From the NCBI GenBank assembly GCA_026393975.1, contig JAPKZD010000015.1, positions 7,250 to 52,409 on the forward strand: DNA of 45,160 nt. Reading direction: 5' to 3'. The translations under genes were made by a program, and so were the position numbers. The stretch comes from Candidatus Aminicenantota bacterium (GTDB taxonomy: Bacteria > Acidobacteriota > Aminicenantia > Aminicenantales > Saccharicenantaceae). Shown piece after piece: positions 26,541-36,344 of this stretch. Each line of letters begins with the position of its first letter. Positions within the stretch are counted from its first letter, which is position 1. The notes below the pieces were generated by a model that searched no databases, was not told the origin of the DNA, and saw only the letters and a list, made by a program, of their open reading frames with translations.

Positions 26541-26636
26541 AGACTTTCCCCATCCCCCATAGACGACTCACTACAACCCGCAAACAAGGCGCCTATCTCA
26601 CGGAATTCATAAAAAATACCACAAGGAGGTAACATC

Positions 26637-27230
26637 ATGAAGAACATCGTGAAAGGCTTAACGCTGGCGCTCGTCGTCGTGTTCGTATTCACGAGCTGCG
26701 CCAAGGCACCCACTCAGATGATGGATTCGGCTAAGGCCGCCATCCAGGGTGTGGTCGACGCCAAGGGCGGCGTCTACGCGAAGGACGAGCTGAACAAGCT
26801 CAACGGCGACCTCCAGGCCGCCATGGACGAGGTCACGGCCCAGTCCAAGAAATTCTTCAAGAAATTCGGTCCGGCCAAGGAAATGCTGACCAAGATCATC
26901 GCCGACGCCGACGCCGTCAAGGCCCTGATTCCCGGGCGGATCGCGGCAGCCAAGAGCGCCGCCGACATAGCGGTGAGCGAAGCCAAGGCGACCTTGGAAG
27001 AGGCCAAGGCCCTTCTTGAGAAGGCTCCCAAAGGCAAGGGCACCAAGGCCGACATCGAGGCCATGAAGGCCGACCTCGCCGGTCTCGAGACCGCGATGGC
27101 TGACGTCCAGGCCGCCGTGGCTGCCGAGGACTACTTCGGCGCCAAGGACAAGGCCGTGGTCATCAAGGAAAAGGCCGCCGCGATCGTCGAACAGATCAAC
27201 GCTGCCATCGCCAAGGTCAAGGGAAGGTGA
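26637..27230 (+). CDS. Coiled-coil lipoprotein, possible peptidoglycan tether
   Basis: A 197-residue lipoprotein. Signal peptide with lipobox FTSC, lipidated Cys C21. The mature part is almost entirely Ala/Lys/Glu-rich helix with heptad character (for example AAAKSAADIAVSEAKATLEE and VVIKEKAAAIVEQI), ending in Ala-Lys-Val-Lys-Gly-Arg. I do not recognise a certain family; it recalls DUF4398-type envelope lipoproteins. A GGAGG site lies nine bases before the ATG. The next two genes are L,D-transpeptidases, the enzymes that join lipoprotein lysines to peptidoglycan in the Braun lipoprotein system, so the Lys-bearing C-terminus may be a linkage site. That is inference. Confidence 0.75.
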   Translation: MKNIVKGLTLALVVVFVFTSCAKAPTQMMDSAKAAIQGVVDAKGGVYAKDELNKLNGDLQAAMDEVTAQSKKFFKKFGPAKEMLTKIIADADAVKALIPGRIAAAKSAADIAVSEAKATLEEAKALLEKAPKGKGTKADIEAMKADLAGLETAMADVQAAVAAEDYFGAKDKAVVIKEKAAAIVEQINAAIAKVKGR

Positions 27231-28315
27231 TCTTTCGCAAGACAGCCGTCTTTGTCCTGGCTGTTTTGCTTTTCGGTTGCCGAACCTCGCCGGTCCCTCC
27301 GGAGGTTCTTGAAGCCGATTTTCAGGAACAGGACCTCTGGAGGGCCGGTGCTTCTCTTTTCGCCGGCCAGGAACACGCGGCTTATCTCCAATCCCTGAAG
27401 TCTGCCCGCCGAAGGCTCGACCGCGAGAGCCTCAAGCTGGGTTGGTTCCGGGATTATGGCCGTGCCCGCCGGGATTTCGAGACCGCCTTGAGCGCGGGTA
27501 AAGCCCTGAAGTCCACGGTCAGGTCCCTCGTCGCCGTGAAGACCTCGTCCATTGCGGAGACGGCGGCCGCGGTCCGCAGGAGACTCCGGACGCTCGACGG
27601 CCTGACCCTGGCCCTGGTCGAACGAGGTAAGGCCAGAAATCAGTTGGCCCAGGCTTCGATCCTGCTATCGGAGGCCGAGGGTCTGACGAAGCGGGCCAAA
27701 TTCGATGAAGCCGCCTCGAAGCTCGATTCCGCCTCCTCTTTGGCCGCGGAGGCCGAACGGAGTGTCGTTTCTTATATCGCCCGTTACCTCGACCCGGCCC
27801 AGGTCCGGGCCTGGAAGAACGCGGCGGACGAGACCATCGCCGACTCCAGGAAACGGGGTGTGACGGCCCTCATCGTTAGCAAGCTCGAACGGCGCCTTTC
27901 CGTCTACAAGAACGGGGAGGTCATCAGGACCTACGATGTCGGCCTCGGCTTCAACGGCCTTGCCGACAAGCGGCATGCCGGGGACAACGCGACGCCTGAG
28001 GGCCGGTACACGATCATCAGGAAAATCCCCTCGAGCCTGTATTACAAGGCCCTGCTCATCAACTACCCCAACGATGAAGATAGGAAGGGGTTCGCCCAGG
28101 AAAAGGCGAAGGGCAACATCCCCCGGTGGGTCGGCATCGGCGGCGACGTCGAAATCCACGGCGGGGGCGAGGACAGCCTGACCCGCGGGTGTGTTTCGCT
28201 CGACAACAACAAGATGGACGAGCTCTATGCCCTGGTTTCGGTCGGGACACCGATCACGATCATCGGAACCATGGAACTCGAAAACTACGTCATCAAAGCC
28301 ATCAGGGACAATTGA
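27227..28315 (+). CDS. L,D-transpeptidase (YkuD) lipoprotein
   Basis: A 362-residue predicted lipoprotein (lipobox LLFGC, C18). An Ala/Arg-rich helical region (about 30-205) precedes the YkuD domain (about 212-352). The active site is in IHGGGEDSLTRGCVSL: His311 and Cys322. It opens KLERRLSVYKNGEVIRTYDV and GLGFNGLADKRHAGDNATPEG, as in the ErfK/YbiS/YcfS group. Starts at GTG (27227), overlapping the lipoprotein stop; the N-terminal lipobox supports this start. It makes 3-3 crosslinks or attaches proteins to meso-DAP. Outer- or inner-membrane retention is undecided. Confidence 0.88.
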   Translation: MIFRKTAVFVLAVLLFGCRTSPVPPEVLEADFQEQDLWRAGASLFAGQEHAAYLQSLKSARRRLDRESLKLGWFRDYGRARRDFETALSAGKALKSTVRSLVAVKTSSIAETAAAVRRRLRTLDGLTLALVERGKARNQLAQASILLSEAEGLTKRAKFDEAASKLDSASSLAAEAERSVVSYIARYLDPAQVRAWKNAADETIADSRKRGVTALIVSKLERRLSVYKNGEVIRTYDVGLGFNGLADKRHAGDNATPEGRYTIIRKIPSSLYYKALLINYPNDEDRKGFAQEKAKGNIPRWVGIGGDVEIHGGGEDSLTRGCVSLDNNKMDELYALVSVGTPITIIGTMELENYVIKAIRDN

Positions 28316-28316
28316 G

Positions 28317-28967
28317 ATGTTCGTGAAGCGCATCCTCATCGCGGCGGCGGCCCTGGCCTACCTGGGTTTCCTGGCCGTCCTCGGGGCGGCCTATCTCATC
28401 GGCCTGAAGCAAGCTTCGGCTTGGCCGCCGATCGGGGGCGGGCGGGCAATCGGCAACAAGGACTTGCCCAAGGTCGAGAAAAACGTCCAGCAACTCGAGA
28501 AGAGGATGATCGGGCTCCTGCCAAAAGGTTTGTACATCGTCATCGACACGGCCGAGAACAGGCTTTATGTCAAGAACGGCAAGGATGTCGTCCGCACAGC
28601 CGTCGTCTCCTGCGGCAGCGGAGTTGTCCTCGAGGAGTCCGGGGGCAAGCAAAGAAAATGGGTCTTCGACACGCCGCGCGGCGAGTTCAGCGTCAAATCG
28701 AAGATCACAAATCCCTACTGGGTCAAGCCGGACTGGGCCTTCATCGAGGAAGGGGAGTCCATCCCGAAGGGGTTGGAGGACAGGATCGAAGGGGGGACGC
28801 TCGGGGACTACGCCCTGGGTTTCGGGCAGGGCTTCTTTATCCACGGCACCCTCTACACGCGCCTGCTCGGAAGGAACGTCACCCACGGCTGCGTCCGGGT
28901 CGGGGACGAGGACCTCAAGGCCATCTTCAAGGCCGTGCCGATGGGCGCGAAGATCTATATCTATTAA
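28317..28967 (+). CDS. Membrane-anchored L,D-transpeptidase (YkuD)
   Basis: A 216-residue protein with an N-terminal membrane helix (about 6-30, no lipobox) and a YkuD domain from GLYIVIDTAENRLYV. The active site spans HGTLYTRLLGRNVTHGC, with His176 and Cys192 (HGCVRVG). A Lys/Glu-rich linker joins helix and domain. Starts at the ATG one base after the TGA of the previous gene. Together the pair gives two anchoring modes for the same chemistry, lipidated and transmembrane. Confidence 0.88.
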   Translation: MFVKRILIAAAALAYLGFLAVLGAAYLIGLKQASAWPPIGGGRAIGNKDLPKVEKNVQQLEKRMIGLLPKGLYIVIDTAENRLYVKNGKDVVRTAVVSCGSGVVLEESGGKQRKWVFDTPRGEFSVKSKITNPYWVKPDWAFIEEGESIPKGLEDRIEGGTLGDYALGFGQGFFIHGTLYTRLLGRNVTHGCVRVGDEDLKAIFKAVPMGAKIYIY

Positions 28968-28971
28968 GATC

Positions 28972-29661
28972 ATGACAAAAACAAGAATGCTCGCGGCCCT
29001 CCTGATGGCTGGCCTCGTATGCGCCGGGCCGGCGGCGGGGGCGGACAAGGCCGACCTGGCCAAGAAGCAGAATTCTCTCAGCGCCGAATATTCTCTGGCC
29101 AAGGATTCGCCCTTTTATTTCGTCTTGGACATCCTCGGGCGTAAGCTCGAGCTAAGGGTTCGGGGGATGGTCCTCCGGTCCTGGCCGGTGAAGGTCATGC
29201 GCTTCTGGGGCCGGCCGGAATTGTCGGGAAACGTCGAACTCGTCCGGAAGACCGCCCTAAAAGCCCCGGAAAGGATCGTTATCAAGCCCGGGGGGGACGC
29301 CAAAAAAGTCGAAGCGGCCCCGGCGGCCGCGGCCAAGCCGACCGGGACGAGCGCCGCCCCGAGCAACCCGGCAGAATTCGACCTGGAGGCCCTGGAGCTC
29401 AAGGATATGCCCAAAGAGTTCAGCCTGGATTTCGATAACGGCCTCCATATCCTGATCAAGGCGAAAACGGGGGCCTCGGGAGGACTTTTGGGGTCGATTC
29501 GGGAGGGCTGGGGCTGGTATGTCGATTTGCCGTTGCGGAATCTCTTCGGCCCGCGCACGGGAAAAGGGCACTCGGAGCTCGAACTGACCTTCGAAAACGA
29601 CAAGGACGCCCAGTCCATCTACTGGCATTTATTCGACGGAATCAAGGGTATCATCCTCTAA
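28972..29661 (+). CDS. Secreted protein with YkuD-like N-terminal strands but no catalytic cysteine
   Basis: A 229-residue exported protein (signal peptide ending near AGPAAGA). Its segment YFVLDILGRKLELRVRG followed by VLRSWPVKVMRFWG mirrors the first strands of the neighbouring YkuD domain (YIVIDTAENRLYV, then VVRTAVVSCGSG). The mature protein contains no cysteine and no HGC motif. An Ala/Pro-rich insert (about 107-130) splits it, and the end is WHLFDGIKGIIL. It may be a degenerate transpeptidase acting as a binding or regulatory partner. Its ATG lies four bases after the previous stop. Last gene of the four-gene operon. Confidence 0.65.
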   Translation: MTKTRMLAALLMAGLVCAGPAAGADKADLAKKQNSLSAEYSLAKDSPFYFVLDILGRKLELRVRGMVLRSWPVKVMRFWGRPELSGNVELVRKTALKAPERIVIKPGGDAKKVEAAPAAAAKPTGTSAAPSNPAEFDLEALELKDMPKEFSLDFDNGLHILIKAKTGASGGLLGSIREGWGWYVDLPLRNLFGPRTGKGHSELELTFENDKDAQSIYWHLFDGIKGIIL

Positions 29662-29682
29662 AATCTAAGTCCTTTTCCTGAC

Positions 29683-29711
29683 TTGACAAACATATACTAA
29701 GATTATATAAT
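29683..29711 (+). promoter_or_regulatory. Consensus sigma-70 promoter of dnaK with HAIR-like inverted repeat
   Basis: TTGACA (29683-29688), 17 bases, TATAAT (29706-29711): both boxes match consensus exactly. CTTGACA (29682-29688), seven bases, ACTAAG (29696-29701) resembles the HspR operator HAIR (CTTGAGT-N7-ACTCAAG) with mismatches and one missing base. Repressor binding there would cover the -35. A perfect promoter needing repression fits the hspR gene downstream. Confidence 0.75.
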
Positions 29712-29747
29712 ATCATTTCGCTAAATCGAAAATTCAGGAGGACTGTC

Positions 29748-31700
<1,953 letters not shown>

Positions 31701-31764
31701 GCCCGGCGGCCTCTGACGGGATACATCCGGGCCGTGAAAAGGCCCGTCTGTCCGAGGTGCGGTG

Positions 31765-32874
31765 ATGGCGAAAGATTATTATCAGGTCCTGGGAGTCGCC
31801 AGGGGCGTGGCCCTCGTCGATATCAAGAAGGCCTACCGGAAGCTGGCCCGGAAATACCACCCCGACCTCAACCCCGGGGACAAGACGGCGGAGGCCCGGT
31901 TCAAGGAGATCCAGGAGGCGTACGCGGTCCTGAGCGACCCGAAAAAGCGGTCTCATTACGACCAATTCGGCCGGGCCGGCGACATGCCCCCGGGGGCGGG
32001 TCCGGGAGGGCCAGGCGGTCCGGGGTTCGAGGGCTTCGATTTTTCCGGCTCCGGATCCTCGACGTTCCGGGATTTTTTCGACCTGTTCGGCGGCGGCCGC
32101 GGGGCCGAGCAGGCGGGCGTCGGACCGGAGCGGGGGGAGGACCTCAATTACACGATGGAGATCGGCTTCGAGGACGCCATCCACGGTGTCCAGACCCGGA
32201 TCCGGGTCAACCGGCTGGCAGCCTGTGAGACCTGCGGCGGTCACGGTCGCGCTTCCGGAGGCCGAAAGCGGTCCTGCGCGGCCTGCGGCGGCACCGGCCG
32301 CGGCACCGTCCAGCGCGGCTTCATGAAATTCTCAGGGGCCTGCCAGGTCTGCGGCGGGTCGGGGTATTCCCCGGGCGAGGAGTGCCGAGCTTGCCGGGGA
32401 CAGAGCGCAGTCCCGAAATCCGACCTGATCTCCGTCCGCATCCCGCCCGGCGTCGACAACGGCTCCAAGGTCCGCGTCCCCGGGCGCGGCAACGCCGGCC
32501 GCAACGGCGGCCCCTCCGGGGACCTTTTCATCGTCATCGAAGTCGCCCCCCACGCTTTTTTCAAGCGGGAAGGGGCGATGATCTCCATCAAGGTGCCGAT
32601 CACCGTTCCCGAGGCCACCCTGGGCGCAAAGATCGAGGTTCCGACGCTCTGGGGCAAGACGACCATCCGCATTCCGCCCGGGACCAAGTCCGGCCAGAAG
32701 TTCCGCATCAAAGAACAGGGCGCGCCCCTGGCCGGAAGGAAGGGCCGAGGGGACGAGTACGCCGAGGTGTACATCGTCCCGCCTCCCTTCGACAACCAGA
32801 GGATCCGCGAAATGATGAAGGAATTGGAGCAAATCTCGGGTCCCAACCCGAGAGACACCACGGGGACGAATTGA
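31765..32874 (+). CDS. dnaJ: Chaperone DnaJ (Hsp40)
   Basis: Co-chaperone that stimulates DnaK ATPase. Domain order is complete: J domain with HPD at 32-34, Gly/Phe-rich segment (about 72-110), zinc centre with four CxxC repeats (CETC, CAAC, CQVC, CRAC), and the two C-terminal beta domains. 369 residues from ATG 31765; a GTG one codon upstream is an unlikely alternative. It lies 64 bases after dnaK, and its stop is one base before the hspR ATG. Confidence 0.96.
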   Translation: MAKDYYQVLGVARGVALVDIKKAYRKLARKYHPDLNPGDKTAEARFKEIQEAYAVLSDPKKRSHYDQFGRAGDMPPGAGPGGPGGPGFEGFDFSGSGSSTFRDFFDLFGGGRGAEQAGVGPERGEDLNYTMEIGFEDAIHGVQTRIRVNRLAACETCGGHGRASGGRKRSCAACGGTGRGTVQRGFMKFSGACQVCGGSGYSPGEECRACRGQSAVPKSDLISVRIPPGVDNGSKVRVPGRGNAGRNGGPSGDLFIVIEVAPHAFFKREGAMISIKVPITVPEATLGAKIEVPTLWGKTTIRIPPGTKSGQKFRIKEQGAPLAGRKGRGDEYAEVYIVPPPFDNQRIREMMKELEQISGPNPRDTTGTN

Positions 32875-32875
32875 C

Positions 32876-33289
32876 ATGAAAAAAGAGCGAAAGGCAGCGA
32901 AAAAGGGACCCAGCCGGTATTACCATATCAGCAGCGTCGCCGAGATGTTCAAGATCCATCCCCAGACCCTCCGGCTTTACGAGCGGGAAGGCCTGCTCGC
33001 GCCCTCCCGGAGCGAGGGCAATACCCGGCTCTATTCGGCCGAGGACCTCAAGCGCCTGGAGATCATCCTCAATCTCATCAGGGACCTCGGCGTGAACCTG
33101 GCCGGCGTCGAGGTCATCCTCAACATGAGGGCGAAGATCGAGGAGATCGAAGCCGAGGTCAACCAGTTCCTCGAGTACGTCCGCCGCGAGTTCTTCCAGG
33201 GCAAGGAGGACGAGTTCGAGAGGAAGAAACGGGCCCTGGTCAGCGTCAGGCCGGGCGGTGTCGTCAAGGTCAAAACCCCGGACGAGTGA
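32876..33289 (+). CDS. hspR: MerR-family heat-shock repressor HspR
   Basis: A 137-residue regulator. The winged-helix MerR DNA-binding domain is YYHISSVAEMFKIHPQTLRLYEREGLL..TRLYSAEDLKRLEII, followed by the dimerisation helix IRDLGVNLAGVEVILNM and a Glu/Lys-rich tail. This is the pattern of HspR, which represses dnaK operons through HAIR sites and uses DnaK as co-repressor in Streptomyces and Helicobacter. Location after dnaJ supports autoregulation. It is followed at two bases by a sigma-factor-like gene. Confidence 0.88.
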   Translation: MKKERKAAKKGPSRYYHISSVAEMFKIHPQTLRLYEREGLLAPSRSEGNTRLYSAEDLKRLEIILNLIRDLGVNLAGVEVILNMRAKIEEIEAEVNQFLEYVRREFFQGKEDEFERKKRALVSVRPGGVVKVKTPDE

Positions 33290-33291
33290 AC

Positions 33292-33813
33292 ATGGATTAC
33301 AGGGGTCTCTTCGATTCCAGGAACCTCAAGCACTACCTGGAGGACATCGCGAAGTTCCCGGCGCTCACCGAGGCGGAGGAGAAGAAACTCGGCGAGAGGA
33401 TCCGGCAGGGCGACGAAGAAGCCCTGCAGACGCTCATCCACGCCCTGACACTGTCCTCGCGCATCTTCACCGTCCCCCAGAAGCTGGCCGACCAGATCTC
33501 CCAGATGAAGAAGAAGACCGCCGAACTCAAAGCCGAGCTCGGCCGGGACCCCACCCGGGAGGAGGTCGCCAAGTCCATGGGCATCTCGGGAACGGACGTC
33601 GAAGACCTCGAGCTCCTCGGGGACCTGGATGAAAAAGAGGCACTTGTGCTAAAATTAAGGTTCGGGCTGGAAGACGACCGGCCGCTGACCCTTCAGGAGA
33701 TTGGCGACCAGCTGAAGCTGACCCGTGAGAGGATCCGTCAGATCGAGCAGAAGGCCATGAGGAAACTCAGCCGGTCCCAAAAACTCCAAGGCCTCAGAGG
33801 GTACCTCAATTGA
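33292..33813 (+). CDS. Sigma-70 family protein lacking region 2 and the region 3.2/4 junction
   Basis: A 173-residue protein that is a collapsed primary-type sigma factor. Region 1.2 is present (LKHYLEDIAKFPALTEAEEKKL, then RIRQGDEEALQTLIHA). The expected region 2 (NLRLVV to WWIRQAI), which binds the -10 and core polymerase, is absent: LIHA is joined directly to LTLSSRIFTVPQKLADQI (region 3.0/3.1). ELGRDPTREEVAKSMGIS is normal. Then VEDLELL is joined to GDLDEKEALVLKLRFGLEDD, omitting the region 3.2 linker. Region 4.2 (LTRERIRQIEQKAMRKL) is intact. Both joins are in frame, and together about 110-120 residues are missing. Without region 2 it cannot act as a normal sigma factor. Start ATG 33292, with hspR at two bases. 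Confidence 0.8.
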   Translation: MDYRGLFDSRNLKHYLEDIAKFPALTEAEEKKLGERIRQGDEEALQTLIHALTLSSRIFTVPQKLADQISQMKKKTAELKAELGRDPTREEVAKSMGISGTDVEDLELLGDLDEKEALVLKLRFGLEDDRPLTLQEIGDQLKLTRERIRQIEQKAMRKLSRSQKLQGLRGYLN

Positions 33814-34556
33814 GCGAACAGACGGTTTGTAAGAAGTGCCAGGGGACGGGCTGGCTCCTCCAGGACGCCGGCGGGACTCAGGTCGCCAAGCGCTGTTCCT
33901 GTTTCACCGACCGCTGGAAGCAGTCCCTGCTCGACCAGGCCAACATCCCCCGGCGCTACCAGGCCTGCCGCCTGGACAATTTCGAGGTCCACAACGACTC
34001 CCACCGGGACGCCCTGAAGATCTCCCGGCAGTTCGTCAAGAATTACCCGGCCCAAGACGTCGGGCTCGTCTTCATCGGCCCCTGCGGGGTGGGGAAGACG
34101 CACCTGGCAGCGGCCATCATCCAGGAGCTCATGCGGACGAAGGACGCGTCCTGCATCTTCTACGACTTCCGGGACCTCATCCGCGAGATCCAGAGCACCT
34201 TCACGCCCGAGTCGACCCTTTCCGAATCGGACGTCATCGCCCCCGTCTTCCAATCCGAGGTCCTGGTCCTCGACGAGCTCGGGGCGAAGAGGACGTCGGC
34301 CTGGGTCGAGGAGACGGTTTTCTACATCATCAACCACCGCTACAACCACAAGAAGATGACCCTGTTCACGACGAACTATCCCGACACCGAGGACGAAGAG
34401 GACAAGCGCGATTCCTTTTACAAAAAGGGGGGAGAGTCGCTCATCGACCGCATCGGCGTCCGGCTCCGTTCCCGGATCTACGAGATGTGCAAGGTCGTCG
34501 AGATGGGGGGCGACGACTACCGCAAGATGGCCAAGCAGGCCAGCTACCGGTTCTAG
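33810..34556 (+). CDS. DnaC/IstB-like AAA+ ATPase with N-terminal zinc-binding cysteines
   Basis: A 248-residue ATPase of the helicase-loader group. N-terminal cysteines CKKC (7-10) and CSC (29-31) suggest a small zinc site. Walker A GPCGVGKT is at 90-97 and Walker B VLVLDELGA about residue 150; FTTNYP is the sensor-1 region and RLRSRIYEMC the Arg finger end. Starts at TTG (33810), overlapping the preceding TGA. It probably acts in replication initiation or restart; a transposon IstB is unlikely as no IS is present. It ends the dnaK-dnaJ-hspR-sigma run. Confidence 0.8.
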   Translation: MSEQTVCKKCQGTGWLLQDAGGTQVAKRCSCFTDRWKQSLLDQANIPRRYQACRLDNFEVHNDSHRDALKISRQFVKNYPAQDVGLVFIGPCGVGKTHLAAAIIQELMRTKDASCIFYDFRDLIREIQSTFTPESTLSESDVIAPVFQSEVLVLDELGAKRTSAWVEETVFYIINHRYNHKKMTLFTTNYPDTEDEEDKRDSFYKKGGESLIDRIGVRLRSRIYEMCKVVEMGGDDYRKMAKQASYRF

Positions 34557-34626
34557 GGACTGTGTCTCCATGGGGGCTGCCCCTCTTGCCTTTTCGGCCT
34601 CTTTTTGTTAAATTAATCCGGCCTGC

Positions 34627-34702
34627 TCCCCGGTAGCTCAATTGGCAGAGCGGTTGGCTGTTAACCAATAGGTTGCAGGTTCGAGTCCTGCCCGGGGAGC
34701 CA
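34627..34702 (+). tRNA. tRNA-Asn (anticodon GTT), CCA encoded
   Basis: A complete cloverleaf. Acceptor TCCCCGG (34627-34633) pairs with CCGGGGA (34692-34698); D arm GCTC/GAGC; anticodon stem GTTGG/CCAAT with loop CTGTTAA and anticodon GTT at 34660-34662; variable AGGTT; T arm GCAGG/CCTGC with TTCGAGT. Discriminator G, then CCA at 34700-34702. T-rich DNA follows directly. Confidence 0.98.
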
Positions 34703-35131
34703 TTTTTCTTATTCCCTCCATGAGTTTCGCGAAATATCCGCGTTGTTTGTCCGACCGTCGCATCCCTGCGCGCTTCTAAATATGATGACGGGCAAGAACG
34801 CCCAGTTCTCGTGTTTTCTATGCTGGCCTCGTCAAGCTGCAGCAACGCTATCATCCCCGAAACGGCCCGCTACAGCGTCATAAATACGTCGATCAAATAG
34901 GACGCCCAACAGGTCCAGGACCCGTATTCGCCCGGCAAATAGCCTCTTTCAAGGGGTTTCCTCAATTAACCCAAATTTGTCCCATCCTTCATCGTTTCTT
35001 GATTCTTCTCCCCTATATTAAGCGCGGACACTAGGCGCGTTCCCTCCCTAGGAGCCAAGTCAAGGGAGGTTAAGGTGCACCGATTCTTGGCGGTAAGAGA
35101 ACAAATGAAAATTAAAAAAGGAGAGAAAAGG
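34703..35131. other. Gene-free region between tRNA-Asn and the phosphate porin gene
   Basis: About 430 bases without a credible gene, noticeably lower in GC than the neighbours. The T-run after the tRNA can serve as its terminator. The right part holds the candidate PhoB site and -10, and an inverted repeat CCTCCCT (35043-35049) / AGGGAGG (35063-35069) in the presumed leader. DNA 3' of tRNA genes is a common integration site, but I see no repeat of the tRNA 3' end and no integrase. Confidence 0.65.
34987..35019 (+). promoter_or_regulatory. Candidate PhoB-type direct repeat and -10 before the porin-pst operon
   Basis: Two adjacent 11-base units, CTTCATCGTTT (34987-34997) and CTTGATTCTTC (34998-35008), agree at 7 of 11 positions. 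They are followed after five bases by TATATT (35014-35019), with no -35 box. An 11-base direct repeat in place of the -35 is the arrangement of PhoB-activated promoters. The match to the enterobacterial Pho box is poor. Confidence 0.3.
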
Positions 35132-36295
35132 ATGAACAAAGGACAACAGTTGACCTTAGCCCTCATCTTCGGCACGCTGGTTCTGCCCCTGGCGAGCCTG
35201 CTGGCCCAGACGACCACTCCCCCGCCGCAGACTTTCAGCGCGACCATCTATCTGGATTATCGCTATTACCTAACAAACGCGGGCCCCATCACCCTGAAGC
35301 CTACGGACCCAACCAAAGCTTACCTCAGCAATCAGTTCGTCTTCCGTAGGGCCTATTTCACCTATGAGAACAAGATCAGCGACAACCTGAAGTTCCGGTT
35401 CCGCTTGGACGCCGACAACACGGCCAACGTCACCGGCGTTACGCTGACTGGCTCGCCGGTGACGGGGGCTTCTACGAGCAAGGACGACAAGCTGCGTCCC
35501 TTTATCAAGCACATTTACCTCGAATATTCCAATTTCCTGGTCGATAAGCTCGTCCTCAATGTCGGTATGATCGAAACCCTGACGTTCAAGCCGGCCGAAG
35601 AACGATGGGCCTACCGGAGCGTAGCTAAGACGTTGGTCGACGGCTACAAGGACATCACCAAGAAGGAGATCAGGGCCACGAGCGCCGACATCGGCGTGAG
35701 CTTGAAGTATCCTGTGGCCAAGTATTTCCGGCTGGCCGCCATGATTTCCAACGGGGCAGCTTACTCCCACGCAGAAAACGACCAGTTCAAAAAGCTCATG
35801 CTCCAGGCCCAGTTCGTTCCCGTCGCCGGTTTTTCCGTCGTCGGCTATTATGAATATGAACGGCAGCTCCGGGTGGCTTCGATCCCCGCGGAGACGAAGC
35901 CTGCCGGCCAGATGTTCAAGGTCGACGCTTTTTTCGAGATGGTCAAGAAGCTCATCCTTGGCGGAGAATGGTTCCAGTACAAGAACGATCTCTATCAGAC
36001 GGGCGGAACGAAGTACAACGTGGCCGGCTGGTCGGCCTTCGGCCGCTACATCCTCAGCCCCGATAAACTCTCGCTCTTCGCCCGTTACGACAGCTACATG
36101 CCGAACAGCCTGGACCGCGCTAATCAGGATATGAGCCTGGCCATCGTCGGCTTCGACTGGGCTCCTTATCACGCCAGCTGGAAGCTTCAGCCGAACGTCT
36201 GGTTCACCAATTACAAGAATCCGAACTACTATTCGACGGCCGCGACTTCGAAGAACGACGTCGCCTTCAACCTGACGTTCTTCCTGTCCTTCTGA
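35132..36295 (+). CDS. Outer-membrane porin, phosphate-selective (OprP/OprO-like) type
   Basis: A 387-residue predicted beta-barrel. Signal peptide LTLALIFGTLVLPLASLLAQ, then amphipathic strands such as FSATIYLDYRYYL, FVFRRAYFTYENKIS, LKFRFRLDAD, and a C-terminal FNLTFFLSF. The FRRAYFTYE-FRFRLD pattern resembles OprP/OprO. It stands first in the pst cluster, 49 bases before pstS, which supports phosphate uptake across the outer membrane. The start at 35132 is chosen for its AAAGGAG site and clean signal peptide; in-frame GTG at 35075 and ATG at 35105 give unlikely charged extensions. Confidence 0.75.
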   Translation: MNKGQQLTLALIFGTLVLPLASLLAQTTTPPPQTFSATIYLDYRYYLTNAGPITLKPTDPTKAYLSNQFVFRRAYFTYENKISDNLKFRFRLDADNTANVTGVTLTGSPVTGASTSKDDKLRPFIKHIYLEYSNFLVDKLVLNVGMIETLTFKPAEERWAYRSVAKTLVDGYKDITKKEIRATSADIGVSLKYPVAKYFRLAAMISNGAAYSHAENDQFKKLMLQAQFVPVAGFSVVGYYEYERQLRVASIPAETKPAGQMFKVDAFFEMVKKLILGGEWFQYKNDLYQTGGTKYNVAGWSAFGRYILSPDKLSLFARYDSYMPNSLDRANQDMSLAIVGFDWAPYHASWKLQPNVWFTNYKNPNYYSTAATSKNDVAFNLTFFLSF

Positions 36296-36344
36296 GGACC
36301 GGAGCGGACGAGGCATCTCACACAACGCAACAAGGAGAAATGAC

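Noticed and set aside
34441-34854. Minus-strand open frame of 137 codons containing a GSPGRTRTCNLLVNSQ segment
   Set aside because: This is the well-known antisense translation of a tRNA; it covers the tRNA-Asn gene and has no other support.
34703-35131. An integrated element next to tRNA-Asn
   Set aside because: No second copy of the tRNA 3' end, no integrase and no phage genes in the window.
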